64,000 bases of DNA from Metabacillus litoralis (GCF_020524045.1 NZ_JAIVKL010000008.1:124001-188000); one strand, 5' to 3'; positions 24,859 through 36,063 are shown, counted from the first letter of the stretch. The notes: generated from the letters alone by a model not told the origin. Numbers and translations: made by a program.

Positions 24859-25671
24859 ATGTTGAAGACAATAAAAAAAGCTGTTTTAAACATATCACAC
24901 GAATTTTCTAAGCTGAATGAGGTAGAAGCTGTTGTACTCTCAGGTTCTCTTGGTGCAAATACAGAAGATGAATACTCTGATATTGACTTATATATATACA
25001 GTGATGTAGATATTCCGATCAATAAGCGTAAAGAGATCTTTGAGCCGTTAACTAATGTCATGGAATATCATAATCAATTTTGGGAAACGGAAGATGATGG
25101 AATATTGATACATCCTCCTATAGGAATTGAAGTCATTTACCGTAATATAAATTCGATGAAAAAAGAATTAGAAAATACGTTAACTAACTTTCAAGCAAAC
25201 GTTGGTTATTCTACATGTTTTTGGAGTAATGTACTCAACTCAGAAATTTTGTATGATAAGTTTGGGAGATTAGAAGAATTGCAGAAAAAGTGCAAGATCC
25301 CATATCCTCCTAAATTGAAGAGGAATATTATCGAAAAAAACTATCCGTTACTTCGTGATAGTGTAGCATCATATTATCATCAAATTGATAAAGCACTTAA
25401 AAGAAATGATCATATAAGTGTTAATCATAGAATTACCGCATTTTTAGCGAGTTACTTTGATATTATATTTGCAGTCAATGAGTTGCCTCATCCTGGTGAA
25501 AAAAAATTAGCTACACTCGTTAAGAGTCAATGTAAGCATATCCCAGAAAACATGGAAAAAAGTATAAACAAAATTCTACATAACAAAACGGAAACTTTGC
25601 TTGAGGATGTAAGTGAACTTATTGATAACTTAGATAAATTACTAGTAAAACAAAATCTTAAAAACAAATAA
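24859..25671 (+). CDS. Nucleotidyltransferase-fold protein (DUF4037-like)
   Basis: 270 residues with AAAGGAGAG before the ATG. The polymerase-beta type nucleotidyltransferase motif is VVLSGSLGANTEDEYSDIDL (GS then D-x-D), so metal and nucleotide binding is likely. A helical C-terminal part holds HQIDKALKRNDHISVNHRIT. The family includes enzymes that modify small molecules, some related to aminoglycoside nucleotidyltransferases. The substrate cannot be told here. A small membrane protein gene follows after 14 bases and may be co-transcribed. Confidence 0.7.
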   Translation: MLKTIKKAVLNISHEFSKLNEVEAVVLSGSLGANTEDEYSDIDLYIYSDVDIPINKRKEIFEPLTNVMEYHNQFWETEDDGILIHPPIGIEVIYRNINSMKKELENTLTNFQANVGYSTCFWSNVLNSEILYDKFGRLEELQKKCKIPYPPKLKRNIIEKNYPLLRDSVASYYHQIDKALKRNDHISVNHRITAFLASYFDIIFAVNELPHPGEKKLATLVKSQCKHIPENMEKSINKILHNKTETLLEDVSELIDNLDKLLVKQNLKNK

Positions 25672-25685
25672 AAGGAATGTTACTT

Positions 25686-26342
25686 TTGAAAAAATTCATC
25701 TATCTCTTGTTTGGAAAACCTCACGATGAAAATAAGTATTATTCACTTATCTACAAGTTCGCTGTTGGTTTTTATTTATTGTCTATGACTTTATTTCTGA
25801 TACAGAGTATCTTATATGGTGGTATGGTCTGGTTTTCCTTCTTTTTCTCAGCTATTGTATTTCCAGTTTTATTTAGAGTAGTTTATAAAGTGAATATTAG
25901 CTTCCGTCAACATTTCACTAAATCAGGTTCACTTAAAAAGAAGTTGAAATGGCCTTTGATTATTGGAAGTGTATTCGTTTTATTTACAACCTTGGTCATC
26001 ACTTTGTTTTTATTTGGTAATCAAGTAGCAGTAAACGTGAATAAAACAACAGTTAACGGTGATATCGAATTATCTATTGGTTCTTTAAAAGGGGACTACC
26101 AAATTGAGACGTTTGAGTTATCTGAGCCACAAGAGGAAACGATCGTCATCCCTTTTCAATTAAATGTTGAAGAAGGCGAGGTGACACTTTATATTAAGCA
26201 TCAAAATGAAACGGTTTGGGAAAAGACGTATGTTTCATCAGAAGAAGAGACGATTGAGTTCATAGGTGTTAAAGGCGTGTATGAAGTCGGATTTACAACA
26301 GAATCAGCAAGTAATATCCAATTAAACCTCTCACTATACTAA
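25686..26342 (+). CDS. Hypothetical membrane protein
   Basis: 218 residues from TTG 25686. The ATG at 25677 sits directly on the AAAGGA ribosome binding site, so the TTG 9 bases further is preferred. Three hydrophobic segments (about 27-45, 48-66 and 97-117) are followed by a soluble strand-rich domain of about 100 residues (INGDIELSIGSL-type strands; VEEGEVTLYIKHQNETVWEK). The C-terminal domain is probably outside the membrane. The family is not recognised. Confidence 0.6.
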   Translation: MKKFIYLLFGKPHDENKYYSLIYKFAVGFYLLSMTLFLIQSILYGGMVWFSFFFSAIVFPVLFRVVYKVNISFRQHFTKSGSLKKKLKWPLIIGSVFVLFTTLVITLFLFGNQVAVNVNKTTVNGDIELSIGSLKGDYQIETFELSEPQEETIVIPFQLNVEEGEVTLYIKHQNETVWEKTYVSSEEETIEFIGVKGVYEVGFTTESASNIQLNLSLY

Positions 26343-26683
26343 ATTCGAAATAATCATACGAAAACATACTATAATAAAACTTACTCAGAAATAAATGGAG
26401 ATAAAAACCTGATTTATGTGATGTTTAGAAAACTTTGATATTTATGTGTAAAGAGTGTTTTTATACAATAGTCAATTCCAAAATTCCAACTTGTTTGTTA
26501 AAGGGGAATTTTTACAAAGGCTTAGTATCTGACTGGATATAATATTTATTAAAATTAGGAAATATTAGTAAAATATAATAGCGATATAATTTTTAAGGAA
26601 ATAGAGAAAGAGGCCCCTACCTATTATTCTAATAAATATACTTCATGTAAAAAGATCTATTCCACAACTAAACTAAAGTCATT
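26343..26683. other. Intergenic, nothing identified
   Basis: AT-rich spacer with no gene of coding quality and no clear promoter. Confidence 0.4.
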
Positions 26684-26733
26684 AAAAAAACGTTTAAATA
26701 CCCTTCATAGTTAGGGATTTAGACGTTTTTTTA
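26684..26733. terminator. Strong hairpin terminator
   Basis: AAAAAAACGTTTAAATACCC pairs with GGGATTTAGACGTTTTTTT. It has A and T tracts on both sides, so it could act in either direction. Confidence 0.75.
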
Positions 26734-26981
26734 AATCTCTAATTAATGCAAAGTGTTATTAATACATCTTTTGTGACGGATTTTAGAGGCATTATACCCA
26801 GATTACCCTTGTTATAAAACGTAAATGATAAGTATCTAGAACTACTTATTTTTACACGAAAAAAATTATGATAGTAAAATATAATCATTATTCAAAAGTA
26901 TTAAACTATTACAAAATAATTCTGCTATATTTAGCTTTAGAGATTTTATCTCATAAAAAAATTAAAGGATGGATGGATCGA

Positions 26982-29900
26982 ATGAAGTTGCAAAGCAAGC
27001 TTAAAGGTAAGAAGATTTTGACTAGTACACTGGCAATTTGTTTGTTATCAACCCCGTTTATGACAAGCGTTGTAAATGCAGCAAAGCCTACTACTTCTAA
27101 GGTTCAATCACAAGTAGAGCTTCGAATTATGGAAACAACAGACATTCATACGAACCTATTAAACTTCGATTATTACAAAAATGCTGAAGCTCCTAAGCTG
27201 GGACTAGCAAAAACAGCAACACTTGTGAAACAAGCAAGAAAAGAAGCAGAAAATTCGGTTCTTGTAGACAATGGTGACCTCATTCAGGGTACTCCTCTTG
27301 GCACTTATAAAGCTAAGATCGATCCATTAGAGGACGGCGAGGTACATCCAGCGATTGAAGCAATGAATATCATGGACTATGACATGGCTACACTTGGTAA
27401 CCATGAATTCAACTATGGTCTAGACTACTTAGATGAAGTGTATGATGATGCTGAATTTCCTTATGTAAATGCAAATGTATATATCGATGACCATGATAAT
27501 AATCCTTCAAATGATGTTAATAAATATAGCCCTTATAAAATCGTTAATAAAAAAGTAAAAGATGAAGATGGCAAAACAAAGGTTATAAAAATAGGATATA
27601 TTGGTTTTGTTCCTCCACAAATTAATGAATGGGACAAAGCTAACCTTGATGGCAAGGTGATAACAAAAAACATTATTGAAAGCGCTGAAAAATTTGTTCC
27701 TCAAATGAAGGAAAAAGGGGCAGATGTTGTTATCGCATTAGCTCATTCTGGTTTTAGTGGTAATGAAGATAACACAGAAGATACTGTTTATGGTTTAAGT
27801 AAAGTCGATGATATTGATGCGATCACATTCTCACATACTCATAAAACATTCCCTGCTAAAGATGAATCTAGCCTTGATTCACTTTTTAAAGGCTCTGATG
27901 GAAAACCGTTACCTGGAGTAGATAATAAAGAAGGTACTATTAATGGTGTGGCTGCTGTTCAAGCAGGATATGGCGGTGGATCACTTGGAATCATTGATCT
28001 TACTCTTCAAAAGATAAAAGGAAAATGGGAAGTTGCTGAATCTCAATCTTCTACTAGAGATGCTTCAGTAGTTGAAGCAGACCAAGAAATTGTCAAATCT
28101 GTAAAAGGTGTACATGAAGATACGATAAAGTATGTGAATACACCAATTGGTACAACAACAGATGATATTTACAGCTATTTTGCTCTAGTCCAAGATGATC
28201 CTTCGATCCAGGTTGTAACAAATGCACAAAAATGGTATGTAGAAAAATACATTTCATTAAATAAGCCTGAATTAAAAGACCTACCAATTTTATCAGTTGG
28301 TGCACCATTTAAAGCAGGGCGTAATGGTGTTGAGGAATATACAGAGATCAAAAAAGGTGATTTAACCATCCGTAGTGCTGGTGATTTATATCTTTATGAC
28401 AACACATTAAAAGCTGTCAAAGTAAAGGGTTCTGTTGTGAAGGAATGGATCGAAATGTCAGCTGGCAAGTTTAATACAATTGATGAAACTAAAACAGAAG
28501 AACAAGAATTATTAAATTCTTCTTTCCCAGTGTATAACTTTGACGTGATTGATGGAGTTGAGTACAAAATTGATGTAACTAAGCCGGCTAAATATGATTC
28601 AAAAGGGAGTATTGCTAATCCTGACTCAAGCCGCGTTGTTAACTTAGAATACAATGGTGAACCAATCGATCCAGAACAAGAATTTGTTGTGGTAACGAAC
28701 AACTATCGTGCTGGTGGTGGAGGGAATTTCCCTGGTTTAAAAGGTAGTGAATTAGTAGTAGATTCAGCTGATGAAAACCGCCAAATTTTAATGGATTATA
28801 TTTCTGAAGAAAAAGAAATTACTCCAACTGCTGATAAAAACTGGTCAATTGCACCAATCTCAAGTGATGTGAATGTTACTTTTAAAACGTCACCTAATGC
28901 AAATCAATACATTTCAGAGGGAAGCCCATTTTCTTATACTGGACAAAAGGATGATAAAGGATTTGGTATTTTTCATATTGATTTAAACCGTGGAATAAAA
29001 GTTCAACTTTTAGGGTTAAATGATTTACATGGTCAATTAGATACCGCTACAAAAGTAGGTGAAGCATACGCTGGGAAAATTGAATATACAGCAGCTGCTC
29101 TTAAAGCGGAAGAAGCAACAAATCCAAATACACTTATCGTTCATGCTGGTGACATGATTGGTGGTAGTCCTTTAGTTTCAGCTCTTTTCCAAGATGAGCC
29201 AACAATTGAAGTTTTAGAAGAGATTGGCTTTGATGCTGGAACATTAGGAAATCATGAGTTCGATGAAGGAATCGATGAGCTAAAGCGTATGATAAATGGT
29301 GGAGTTCACCCAAATGGTAGCATTGGGTATGACGGAATGAACTTTCCGCTTGTAGCAGCTAATGCCTATGATATGCGAGACGGACAGCTAATCACTGAAC
29401 CTTATACAATATTAGAAACTGGTGGTCAAAAGATTGGTATTATTGGAGTTGTAACACAAGAAACTCCCTCTATGATTGTGACAAAAGGAAACGAATTTCT
29501 AAAAATTACAGATGAAGTAGCTGCAATTAATAAATATACGGCAGAATTAAAAGCACAGGATGTAGAATCAATTGTTGTTCTAGCTCATAACCCTGCTAGT
29601 CAAAATGGTTATACTGATTCCTTTGACGCAAGCAGAATTGCTGAACAAATCAATGATGAAGTTGATGTGATCTTTGCCGCTCATAACCATGTAAGAGTTA
29701 ATAGAGTGGTAGATAATAAATTGATTGTCCAAGCCTATTCTTATGGCACGGCTTTCTCCGATGTTGATCTTGAAATTGATCCGTTTACAGGAGATATTTA
29801 TAAAAAAGAAGCAGAAATCAAAACCGTTTATCATGACAAGTATTCACCAGATCCAGCAGTGTTTACCATTATGAAGAAATATATAGAAAAAGTTGAACCA

Positions 29901-30488
29901 ATCAAAGCACAGGTAGTTGGTCAGTCTGTATCTACCCTTGAAAAAGGCTATCCAACGATTGCAACAGAGTATGGCGACCTTGGTCTTGGTAACCTGATCG
30001 CTGATGGCATGAAAAAAGCAATGGACGCTGACTTTGCTCTGATGAATGGTGGTGGAGTTCGTGCACCTCTAGAAGCTGGTGAAATCACATTCGGTGACTT
30101 ATTCGCGGTACAACCATTTGGTAATGTATTAAATAAAGCTACCCTTAGTGGTGATGATTTAAGAATGATTCTTGATGAACAAATTTCCGCAAGAGGTCTT
30201 GATTATCATATTTCTGGCTTCAACTACACATACACATTTGATGATCAAACTAAAACAGGTAAAGTCGTTGATATCTTTTTACCTGATGGCACTCCAATTG
30301 ATCCAACAAAAGAATACACAGTGGTGGTAAATAACTATATGTACGGTAATCTTAACACTAGTTTTGGAAAACTTTCTTCAAGCATGGAAGTGGGTCCAGT
30401 AGATCTTGATGCTACAGTTGATTACGTGAAGAGTTTACCTTCTTCACTTGACTACAAACCTGAAGGAAGAATTAAAAGAGTAAACTAA
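26982..30488 (+). CDS. Secreted bifunctional 2',3'-cyclic-nucleotide phosphodiesterase / 5'-nucleotidase, YfkN type
   Basis: 1168 residues from ATG 26982, which starts a clean signal peptide (to about residue 33, SVVNA). An in-frame ATG at 26973 is an alternative. Two metallophosphatase/nucleotidase units lie in tandem. Unit 1 (about 40-625) has TTDIHTNLLNFD, DNGDLIQGTP, GNHEF and SHTHK. Unit 2 (about 670-1168) has LNDLHGQLD, HAGDMIGGSP, GNHEFDEG, AHNHV and a C-terminal nucleotidase domain (MNGGGVRAPLEAGEITFGDL). B. subtilis YfkN is built the same way and releases phosphate from nucleotides outside the cell. The LPxTG wall anchor of YfkN is absent; the protein ends at the second nucleotidase domain. 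A terminator follows. Confidence 0.88.
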   Translation: MKLQSKLKGKKILTSTLAICLLSTPFMTSVVNAAKPTTSKVQSQVELRIMETTDIHTNLLNFDYYKNAEAPKLGLAKTATLVKQARKEAENSVLVDNGDLIQGTPLGTYKAKIDPLEDGEVHPAIEAMNIMDYDMATLGNHEFNYGLDYLDEVYDDAEFPYVNANVYIDDHDNNPSNDVNKYSPYKIVNKKVKDEDGKTKVIKIGYIGFVPPQINEWDKANLDGKVITKNIIESAEKFVPQMKEKGADVVIALAHSGFSGNEDNTEDTVYGLSKVDDIDAITFSHTHKTFPAKDESSLDSLFKGSDGKPLPGVDNKEGTINGVAAVQAGYGGGSLGIIDLTLQKIKGKWEVAESQSSTRDASVVEADQEIVKSVKGVHEDTIKYVNTPIGTTTDDIYSYFALVQDDPSIQVVTNAQKWYVEKYISLNKPELKDLPILSVGAPFKAGRNGVEEYTEIKKGDLTIRSAGDLYLYDNTLKAVKVKGSVVKEWIEMSAGKFNTIDETKTEEQELLNSSFPVYNFDVIDGVEYKIDVTKPAKYDSKGSIANPDSSRVVNLEYNGEPIDPEQEFVVVTNNYRAGGGGNFPGLKGSELVVDSADENRQILMDYISEEKEITPTADKNWSIAPISSDVNVTFKTSPNANQYISEGSPFSYTGQKDDKGFGIFHIDLNRGIKVQLLGLNDLHGQLDTATKVGEAYAGKIEYTAAALKAEEATNPNTLIVHAGDMIGGSPLVSALFQDEPTIEVLEEIGFDAGTLGNHEFDEGIDELKRMINGGVHPNGSIGYDGMNFPLVAANAYDMRDGQLITEPYTILETGGQKIGIIGVVTQETPSMIVTKGNEFLKITDEVAAINKYTAELKAQDVESIVVLAHNPASQNGYTDSFDASRIAEQINDEVDVIFAAHNHVRVNRVVDNKLIVQAYSYGTAFSDVDLEIDPFTGDIYKKEAEIKTVYHDKYSPDPAVFTIMKKYIEKVEPIKAQVVGQSVSTLEKGYPTIATEYGDLGLGNLIADGMKKAMDADFALMNGGGVRAPLEAGEITFGDLFAVQPFGNVLNKATLSGDDLRMILDEQISARGLDYHISGFNYTYTFDDQTKTGKVVDIFLPDGTPIDPTKEYTVVVNNYMYGNLNTSFGKLSSSMEVGPVDLDATVDYVKSLPSSLDYKPEGRIKRVN

Positions 30489-30491
30489 ATG

Positions 30492-30525
30492 AAAAGAGGC
30501 TGACATATTTTTGTCAGCCTCTTTT
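30492..30525 (+). terminator. Rho-independent terminator
   Basis: AAAAGAGGCTGACA ... TGTCAGCCTCTTTT. Confidence 0.9.
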
Positions 30526-30597
30526 GTTATTTGTAGGTGCTACATTGTTGTTTATTTTCGTTACAGACTTCTTATCGTTGAAGTAAAAGGTGGAACA

Positions 30598-30808
30598 ATG
30601 GTAACGTTAGCTATTTCATTAATATATTCTCTATTTGCTGTTATAATCGCCATGATTATATGTTTTAAAAATAGAAAGTGAATAAAATAACTAGGAGTAA
30701 CTTTAGTTGTAATTCCTTGTATTTCAATTTAAATTACTGTAAGTCAATCGTTTGAATTAAGTTCAACATTAAATGATGTCGAGTACTATTACCGAATGTT
30801 AACTATAA
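30598..30808 (+). pseudogene. Decayed paralogue of the membrane protein at 31537
   Basis: The frame MVTLAISLIYSLFAVIIAMI...FKNRK ends at a TGA at 30679. Further pieces read SQSFELSSTLNDVEYYYRML. These correspond to LVTLSITLGYFLIVAFTLFI and ELTTTFQDVKYYYRML of the gene at 31537-32013. Only the C-terminal half is left, with stops in between. It is a tandem duplicate in decay. Confidence 0.6.
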
Positions 30809-31092
30809 GGAATATCCAAGTTAAAAATTCTAACTTCTCTACAAATCAAGATAGAGAAATTGAGCTCTTCAATTACTTCATTTATTTATTGAATTCATTA
30901 ACTTGAAGAAGCATTCAGGTTTATGAGTCTTATTTAGGTTATAACGTGAATGTAATGTATCTACAGCACAAATCGTGCGATAAATTCAGGATTTATAATA
31001 TCTGTGACTCCAATGTCATTATTTTTCATAGTTAAATATTATATTGATGATATAATTAAGTATATGGAATATCTTGAGCGGAGATAAATACT

Positions 31093-31394
31093 GTGGAGGA
31101 TATATTAAAACAGATTTTAAGTGAGCTGAAAGACATAAAAACAGATGTTGGTGTTTTAAAGACAGATGTTAGAGATCTGAATGCAGATGTTGGTGCTCTA
31201 AAAACAGACGTTGTAGATCTAAAACAGGACAAGAAAGGTTAGAAATTGGGCAACAAAAATGACAGAAAAACTTAATTGAAAATCTAGGTACCTCCACAGA
31301 AAAAATGACTAAACATGTTGATGACAAAACGGAAGTACTAAACAAAAGAGTGTACAATGTAGAATTTGAAATAGAGGGATTTAAAAGGCAGTAG
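31093..31394 (+). pseudogene. Coiled-coil small protein, frameshifted
   Basis: A GTG at 31093 starts VEDILKQILSELKDIKTDVG then VLKTDVRDLNADVGALKTDV, heptad repeats of a coiled coil, to a TAG at 31240. The other half (KNLIENLGTSTEKMTKHVDD, KRVYNVEFEIEGFKRQ) continues in another frame to the TAG at 31392. At least one frameshift and one further stop break it. Intact small coiled-coil proteins of this kind are common in Bacillus; their function is unknown to me. Confidence 0.6.
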
Positions 31395-31536
31395 AGAAGA
31401 TATCACTTCACCACTGTCTTTTTCTTTTGAATTATCTGATACTGATAATAACATCATTCCAGAAAAGATCAGTAAAAACGAATATAAATAAGGAATTGGA
31501 ACGGCTTCACAGTACCCTAAAAAAGTGAGGAATAAA

Positions 31537-32013
31537 ATGAGAACTTACATCTTGATTTTACTAGTACCTTTGTTATTCATACTAACTGCTTGTTCTGGAA
31601 ATGAAGAAGAAAAACAGGACTATTCAGGCATTATTGGTGAGGAAAATGTTTTGGGTTATGAATATATCGTAATAAAAGAAAAAGATACATATACATGGGA
31701 GATCAAATATAAAGAAGAGAGATATATAATTAAAGAAGATACACATAACAAAGATACCTTAGAGAATTTTAGAATGGCAGTTAATGAAAGTGAATTAACA
31801 TTAGTCACGTTAAGTATTACATTAGGATACTTTCTAATTGTTGCTTTCACCTTATTCATTTTAATGAAGAAAAATAGAAAGTTGTTAAAACAACCGGGAC
31901 CAATAATCGCTTTAGCAGCTTTTATTTCACTCTATATTTCGTCAGATGCATATTTTGAATTAACTACAACCTTTCAAGATGTAAAATACTATTACAGAAT
32001 GCTCACAAGTTAA
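31537..32013 (+). CDS. Predicted lipoprotein with two membrane segments
   Basis: 158 residues from ATG 31537, with GTGAGG 7 bases before it. The signal sequence RTYILILLVPLLFILTAC ends in the lipobox LTAC. A soluble part of about 70 residues (YEYIVIKEKDTYTWEIKYKE) is followed by two membrane segments (about 92-112 and 124-140) and a short tail EYFELTT-like, ending KYYYRMLTS. The function is unknown. A broken paralogue lies 0.9 kb upstream. Confidence 0.6.
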   Translation: MRTYILILLVPLLFILTACSGNEEEKQDYSGIIGEENVLGYEYIVIKEKDTYTWEIKYKEERYIIKEDTHNKDTLENFRMAVNESELTLVTLSITLGYFLIVAFTLFILMKKNRKLLKQPGPIIALAAFISLYISSDAYFELTTTFQDVKYYYRMLTS

Positions 32014-32036
32014 GTAAAAAAACTGAAAATAACCTA

Positions 32037-32067
32037 TTGACCTTCAGGCAACGTAAATGTGTAAAGT
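32037..32067 (+). promoter_or_regulatory. MerR-type promoter with 19-base spacer
   Basis: TTGACC at 32037-32042, a 19-base spacer and TAAAGT at 32062-32067, 24 bases before the start of the MerR-type regulator gene. MerR-family activators act on promoters with such long spacers, so autoregulation is likely. Confidence 0.6.
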
Positions 32068-32091
32068 AAAGTTATCAAGGAGGTTTAGAAG

Positions 32092-32856
32092 ATGGAATAT
32101 ACAATCCAAAAGCTAGCAGAAATCGCGGGAGTTAGTACGAGAACATTACGGTATTATGATGAGCTTGGTATTCTTAAGCCGGCGAGAATCAACTCATCAG
32201 GATACCGAATTTATGGACAATATGAAGTCAATCTTATGCAACAAATTCTCTTTTACCGTGAGCTAGGATTACAGCTAAATCAAATAAAAGACATCATAAC
32301 TGATCCTTCCTTTGACTTTTCTAGAGCGTTAAAGGAGCATAAGGAACGTCTCCTTGATAAACGTAGCCAATTAGATCTACTAATTGAAAACGTGGAAAAA
32401 ACCATCGCACAAAGTGAAGGGAGAATAACCATGACTGATAGTGAAAAATTTGAAGGTTTTAAGAGAAGAGCTCTAAACGAAAATGAAGATCAATTCGGAA
32501 AAGAAATCCGTGAAAAATATGGGGAAGAAACCATTAATAAATACAATGAAAATTTCATGAATATGCCCAAAGAAAAGTATGAGGAATCGGTGAAGATTGA
32601 AAATGAATTGATGGAAACATTAACTGAGGCTATGAAAACCGGTGATCCTGCAGGAGAATTAGCACAAAAAGCGGCCCAATTGCATAAACAGTGGCTAACA
32701 TTTTATTGGCCAACTTATAGTAAAGAAGCACATGCAGGTGTTGCACAAATGTATGTAGATGATGAAAGGTTTACTGCTTATTATGATAAAAATCAGCCTG
32801 GTACAGCCCAGTTTTTAAGAGATGCTGTTGCTATTTACACAGGTATAAAAGAGTAA
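32092..32856 (+). CDS. MerR-family regulator with TipAS ligand domain (Mta/TipA type)
   Basis: 254 residues, close to the size of B. subtilis Mta. The N-terminus is a MerR winged helix: YTIQKLAEIAGVSTRTLRYY, LGILKPARINSSGYRIYG. A long dimerisation helix follows, then a TipAS antibiotic-recognition domain (about 105-254; FEGFKRRALNENEDQFGKEI, QLHKQWLTFYWPTYSKEAHA, GVAQMYVDDERFTAYYDKNQ). Such proteins sense hydrophobic drugs and activate multidrug pumps and themselves. No pump gene is adjacent. The promoter at 32037 supports autoregulation. Confidence 0.87.
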   Translation: MEYTIQKLAEIAGVSTRTLRYYDELGILKPARINSSGYRIYGQYEVNLMQQILFYRELGLQLNQIKDIITDPSFDFSRALKEHKERLLDKRSQLDLLIENVEKTIAQSEGRITMTDSEKFEGFKRRALNENEDQFGKEIREKYGEETINKYNENFMNMPKEKYEESVKIENELMETLTEAMKTGDPAGELAQKAAQLHKQWLTFYWPTYSKEAHAGVAQMYVDDERFTAYYDKNQPGTAQFLRDAVAIYTGIKE

Positions 32857-32884
32857 GAATAATATTGTTTTGAAAAAAACTTCT

Positions 32885-32923
32885 AAAACAGTTCAGTACA
32901 TAAAATGTGCTGAACTGTTTTTT
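32885..32923 (+). terminator. Rho-independent terminator
   Basis: AAAACAGTTCAGTACA ... TGTGCTGAACTGTTTTTTT. Confidence 0.9.
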
Positions 32924-32992
32924 TCTACTTGAAACTTTTTCACTCTTGTTTCGTAAATAACTGTAGAAGGTTTTCATTTGGAGGTTATTACT

Positions 32993-33454
32993 ATGAAGCA
33001 ACATGTTGAAAAGATAAAAGCAACAATAAATGAGTTAAAAAGAATTGATAACAAAAAGATAAATACAAAGCTTGATTTAAATAAATCTGAAAGAGTTCTC
33101 GATAAGTTAGGCACGTTAGCAAGTGATTGCCAAGAATGTGAGCAGCAATTAGTAGAATTTGAAAATCATTATAACCAAATTCTTGATAAGAACAAGCATC
33201 TCCAAGAATCTGATTATAAGCAACATAAAAAGCTCATTCGTGAAGCTTACTCACATCTTCAAAAAAATCATAAGCTTTTACCAGAAGGATATTATCTTAG
33301 TGTGTTTATTTCAGTGGGAATAAGTATCGGTGTTATGTTTGGATTAACGATATTTGATAATATTGCTTTAGGTTTACCAATTGGCATGTGTATTGGAATA
33401 GCCATTGGATCAGGCTTGGATGCAGACGCGAAGAAAAATGGAAAAACAATATAA
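32993..33454 (+). CDS. Hypothetical protein with coiled coil and C-terminal membrane hairpin
   Basis: 153 residues from ATG 32993, with TTGGAGG before it. An N-terminal charged helical region of about 100 residues (QHVEKIKATINELKRIDNKK; a pair of Cys in DCQECEQQL) precedes two glycine-rich membrane segments (about 104-122 and 126-142) and a short basic tail. The family is unknown. It looks like a small membrane-anchored helical protein. Confidence 0.6.
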   Translation: MKQHVEKIKATINELKRIDNKKINTKLDLNKSERVLDKLGTLASDCQECEQQLVEFENHYNQILDKNKHLQESDYKQHKKLIREAYSHLQKNHKLLPEGYYLSVFISVGISIGVMFGLTIFDNIALGLPIGMCIGIAIGSGLDADAKKNGKTI

Positions 33455-33570
33455 TTTTTTCACATATAGATCTTAGAGATAAAATTATTGTTTATGTTAA
33501 ACAGTAGCAGGAATAATTGTTTCTACTATAGAAAGGTAACCGTACTTAATTATTTTAGGAGGTTACAGTT

Positions 33571-34002
33571 ATGGTGTTACAACGTGTAAGTTTGTTAACA
33601 ATTGGGGCTTATAATTTGCCTTTGCTTCGTTCTTTTTACCAAAAATTAGGTTGGGAAGAAACAGAATTTAGTTCAGATAACTATGCAGCATTTAAAACTG
33701 CAGGCGTGATGTTTTCGATTTTTCCTATTGAAGAGCTAGCGAAGGATGCTGGAGTAGAAATCGCTCATCATCCAGAGCAATTCCGTGGAGTTACGTTTGC
33801 TATCAATGTTGATTCTTCAGAAGAAGTTGATGCGACGATTGAAGAAGTTCGCTCTGTTGGTGGGAAAATTCTAAGACAACCAAGTGAAGCCTTTTGGGGA
33901 GGTAGAACAGCGTATTTTGCCGATCCTGAAAATAATCTTTGGGAAGTTGCGTGGAATCCATCAGCTGTTTTTGATGAAAGAGGTGCGATGGTTTCATACT
34001 AA
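33571..34002 (+). CDS. VOC-family (glyoxalase-like) protein
   Basis: 143 residues behind AGGAGG. The paired beta-alpha-beta-beta-beta units of the vicinal-oxygen-chelate fold are visible: RVSLLTIGAYNLPLLRSFYQ, then GVTFAINVDSSEEVDATIEE and FWGGRTAYFADPENNLWEVA. The family covers glyoxalases, dioxygenases and drug-binding proteins. The substrate is not predictable. It may form a unit with the SRPBCC gene that follows. Confidence 0.8.
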   Translation: MVLQRVSLLTIGAYNLPLLRSFYQKLGWEETEFSSDNYAAFKTAGVMFSIFPIEELAKDAGVEIAHHPEQFRGVTFAINVDSSEEVDATIEEVRSVGGKILRQPSEAFWGGRTAYFADPENNLWEVAWNPSAVFDERGAMVSY

Positions 34003-34060
34003 TTTAGCTGTTATTATACTTATATGCTTTCGATAACAATATTGAGTTAAGGAGGGGTGA

Positions 34061-34516
34061 ATGTTGAGTATTAATTTTGAAGTAAAAAAAACAACTGATG
34101 TATCTATACAAAAAGCTTACAAAGGTTTGCTTGAACTTGATGCTGCTAAGAACTGGATGCAAGGATTAGTGGAAATTACTCGCTTAGATGATGGTCCTGT
34201 GCAAGTGAAAAGCGAGTGGAAGGAAACAAGGAAAATGTATGGCAAAGAAGCTTCTGAATATTTTGAAGTAGTTGAACTTCATGAACCTAATAAAATTGTG
34301 CTTCGCTGTGATGGAACAAAAGGTACAACAGGCAAAGGCGAATATTTGTATACATATTTACTTACTTCGATAGAAGATAAAACAGAGATTACATTAAAAG
34401 GTGAGATCCACGGCCTTACTGGTATAACTAAATTGTTCGGTAAAATGATGGCAGGAATGTTTAAGAAGGCCTGTGCAAAAGATTTGGATGCACTAGTTGA
34501 TTATTTAGAGAAATAA
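34061..34516 (+). CDS. SRPBCC-superfamily protein
   Basis: 151 residues behind AAGGAGGGGTG. The sequence has the START-like order: strand FEVKKTTDVSIQKAYKGLLE, YFEVVELHEPNKIVLRCDG, KTEITLKGEIHGLTG, then a long C-terminal helix KKACAKDLDALVDYLEK. Such proteins bind hydrophobic ligands or modify them. It is cytosolic. No specific role can be given. Confidence 0.7.
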   Translation: MLSINFEVKKTTDVSIQKAYKGLLELDAAKNWMQGLVEITRLDDGPVQVKSEWKETRKMYGKEASEYFEVVELHEPNKIVLRCDGTKGTTGKGEYLYTYLLTSIEDKTEITLKGEIHGLTGITKLFGKMMAGMFKKACAKDLDALVDYLEK

Positions 34517-34559
34517 GTTGATTACACCTAATCAGGATAAAATACCTTAACATAAAACT

Positions 34560-34612
34560 CACCAAAAAAATATTGCCTTTCTCTCTTCCTGCAAGAAAAA
34601 GAGAAAGGCTTC
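34560..34612 (-). terminator. Terminator of gdhA
   Basis: GCCTTTCTCTCTTCC and GAAAAAGAGAAAGGC form a long stem. Read on the minus strand it is followed by ATATTTTTTT, 66 bases after the gdhA stop. Confidence 0.75.
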
Positions 34613-34677
34613 AAAGAATATATGGTGAAATATTTATTTAAGAAATTAACTACATATTAATAGTAAATAACCCTAAA

Positions 34678-36063
<1,386 letters not shown>

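Noticed and set aside
32043-32061. The long promoter spacer before the MerR-type gene was considered an error in picking the -35.
   Set aside because: A 19-base spacer is the hallmark of MerR-regulated promoters, so the call was kept as a feature.
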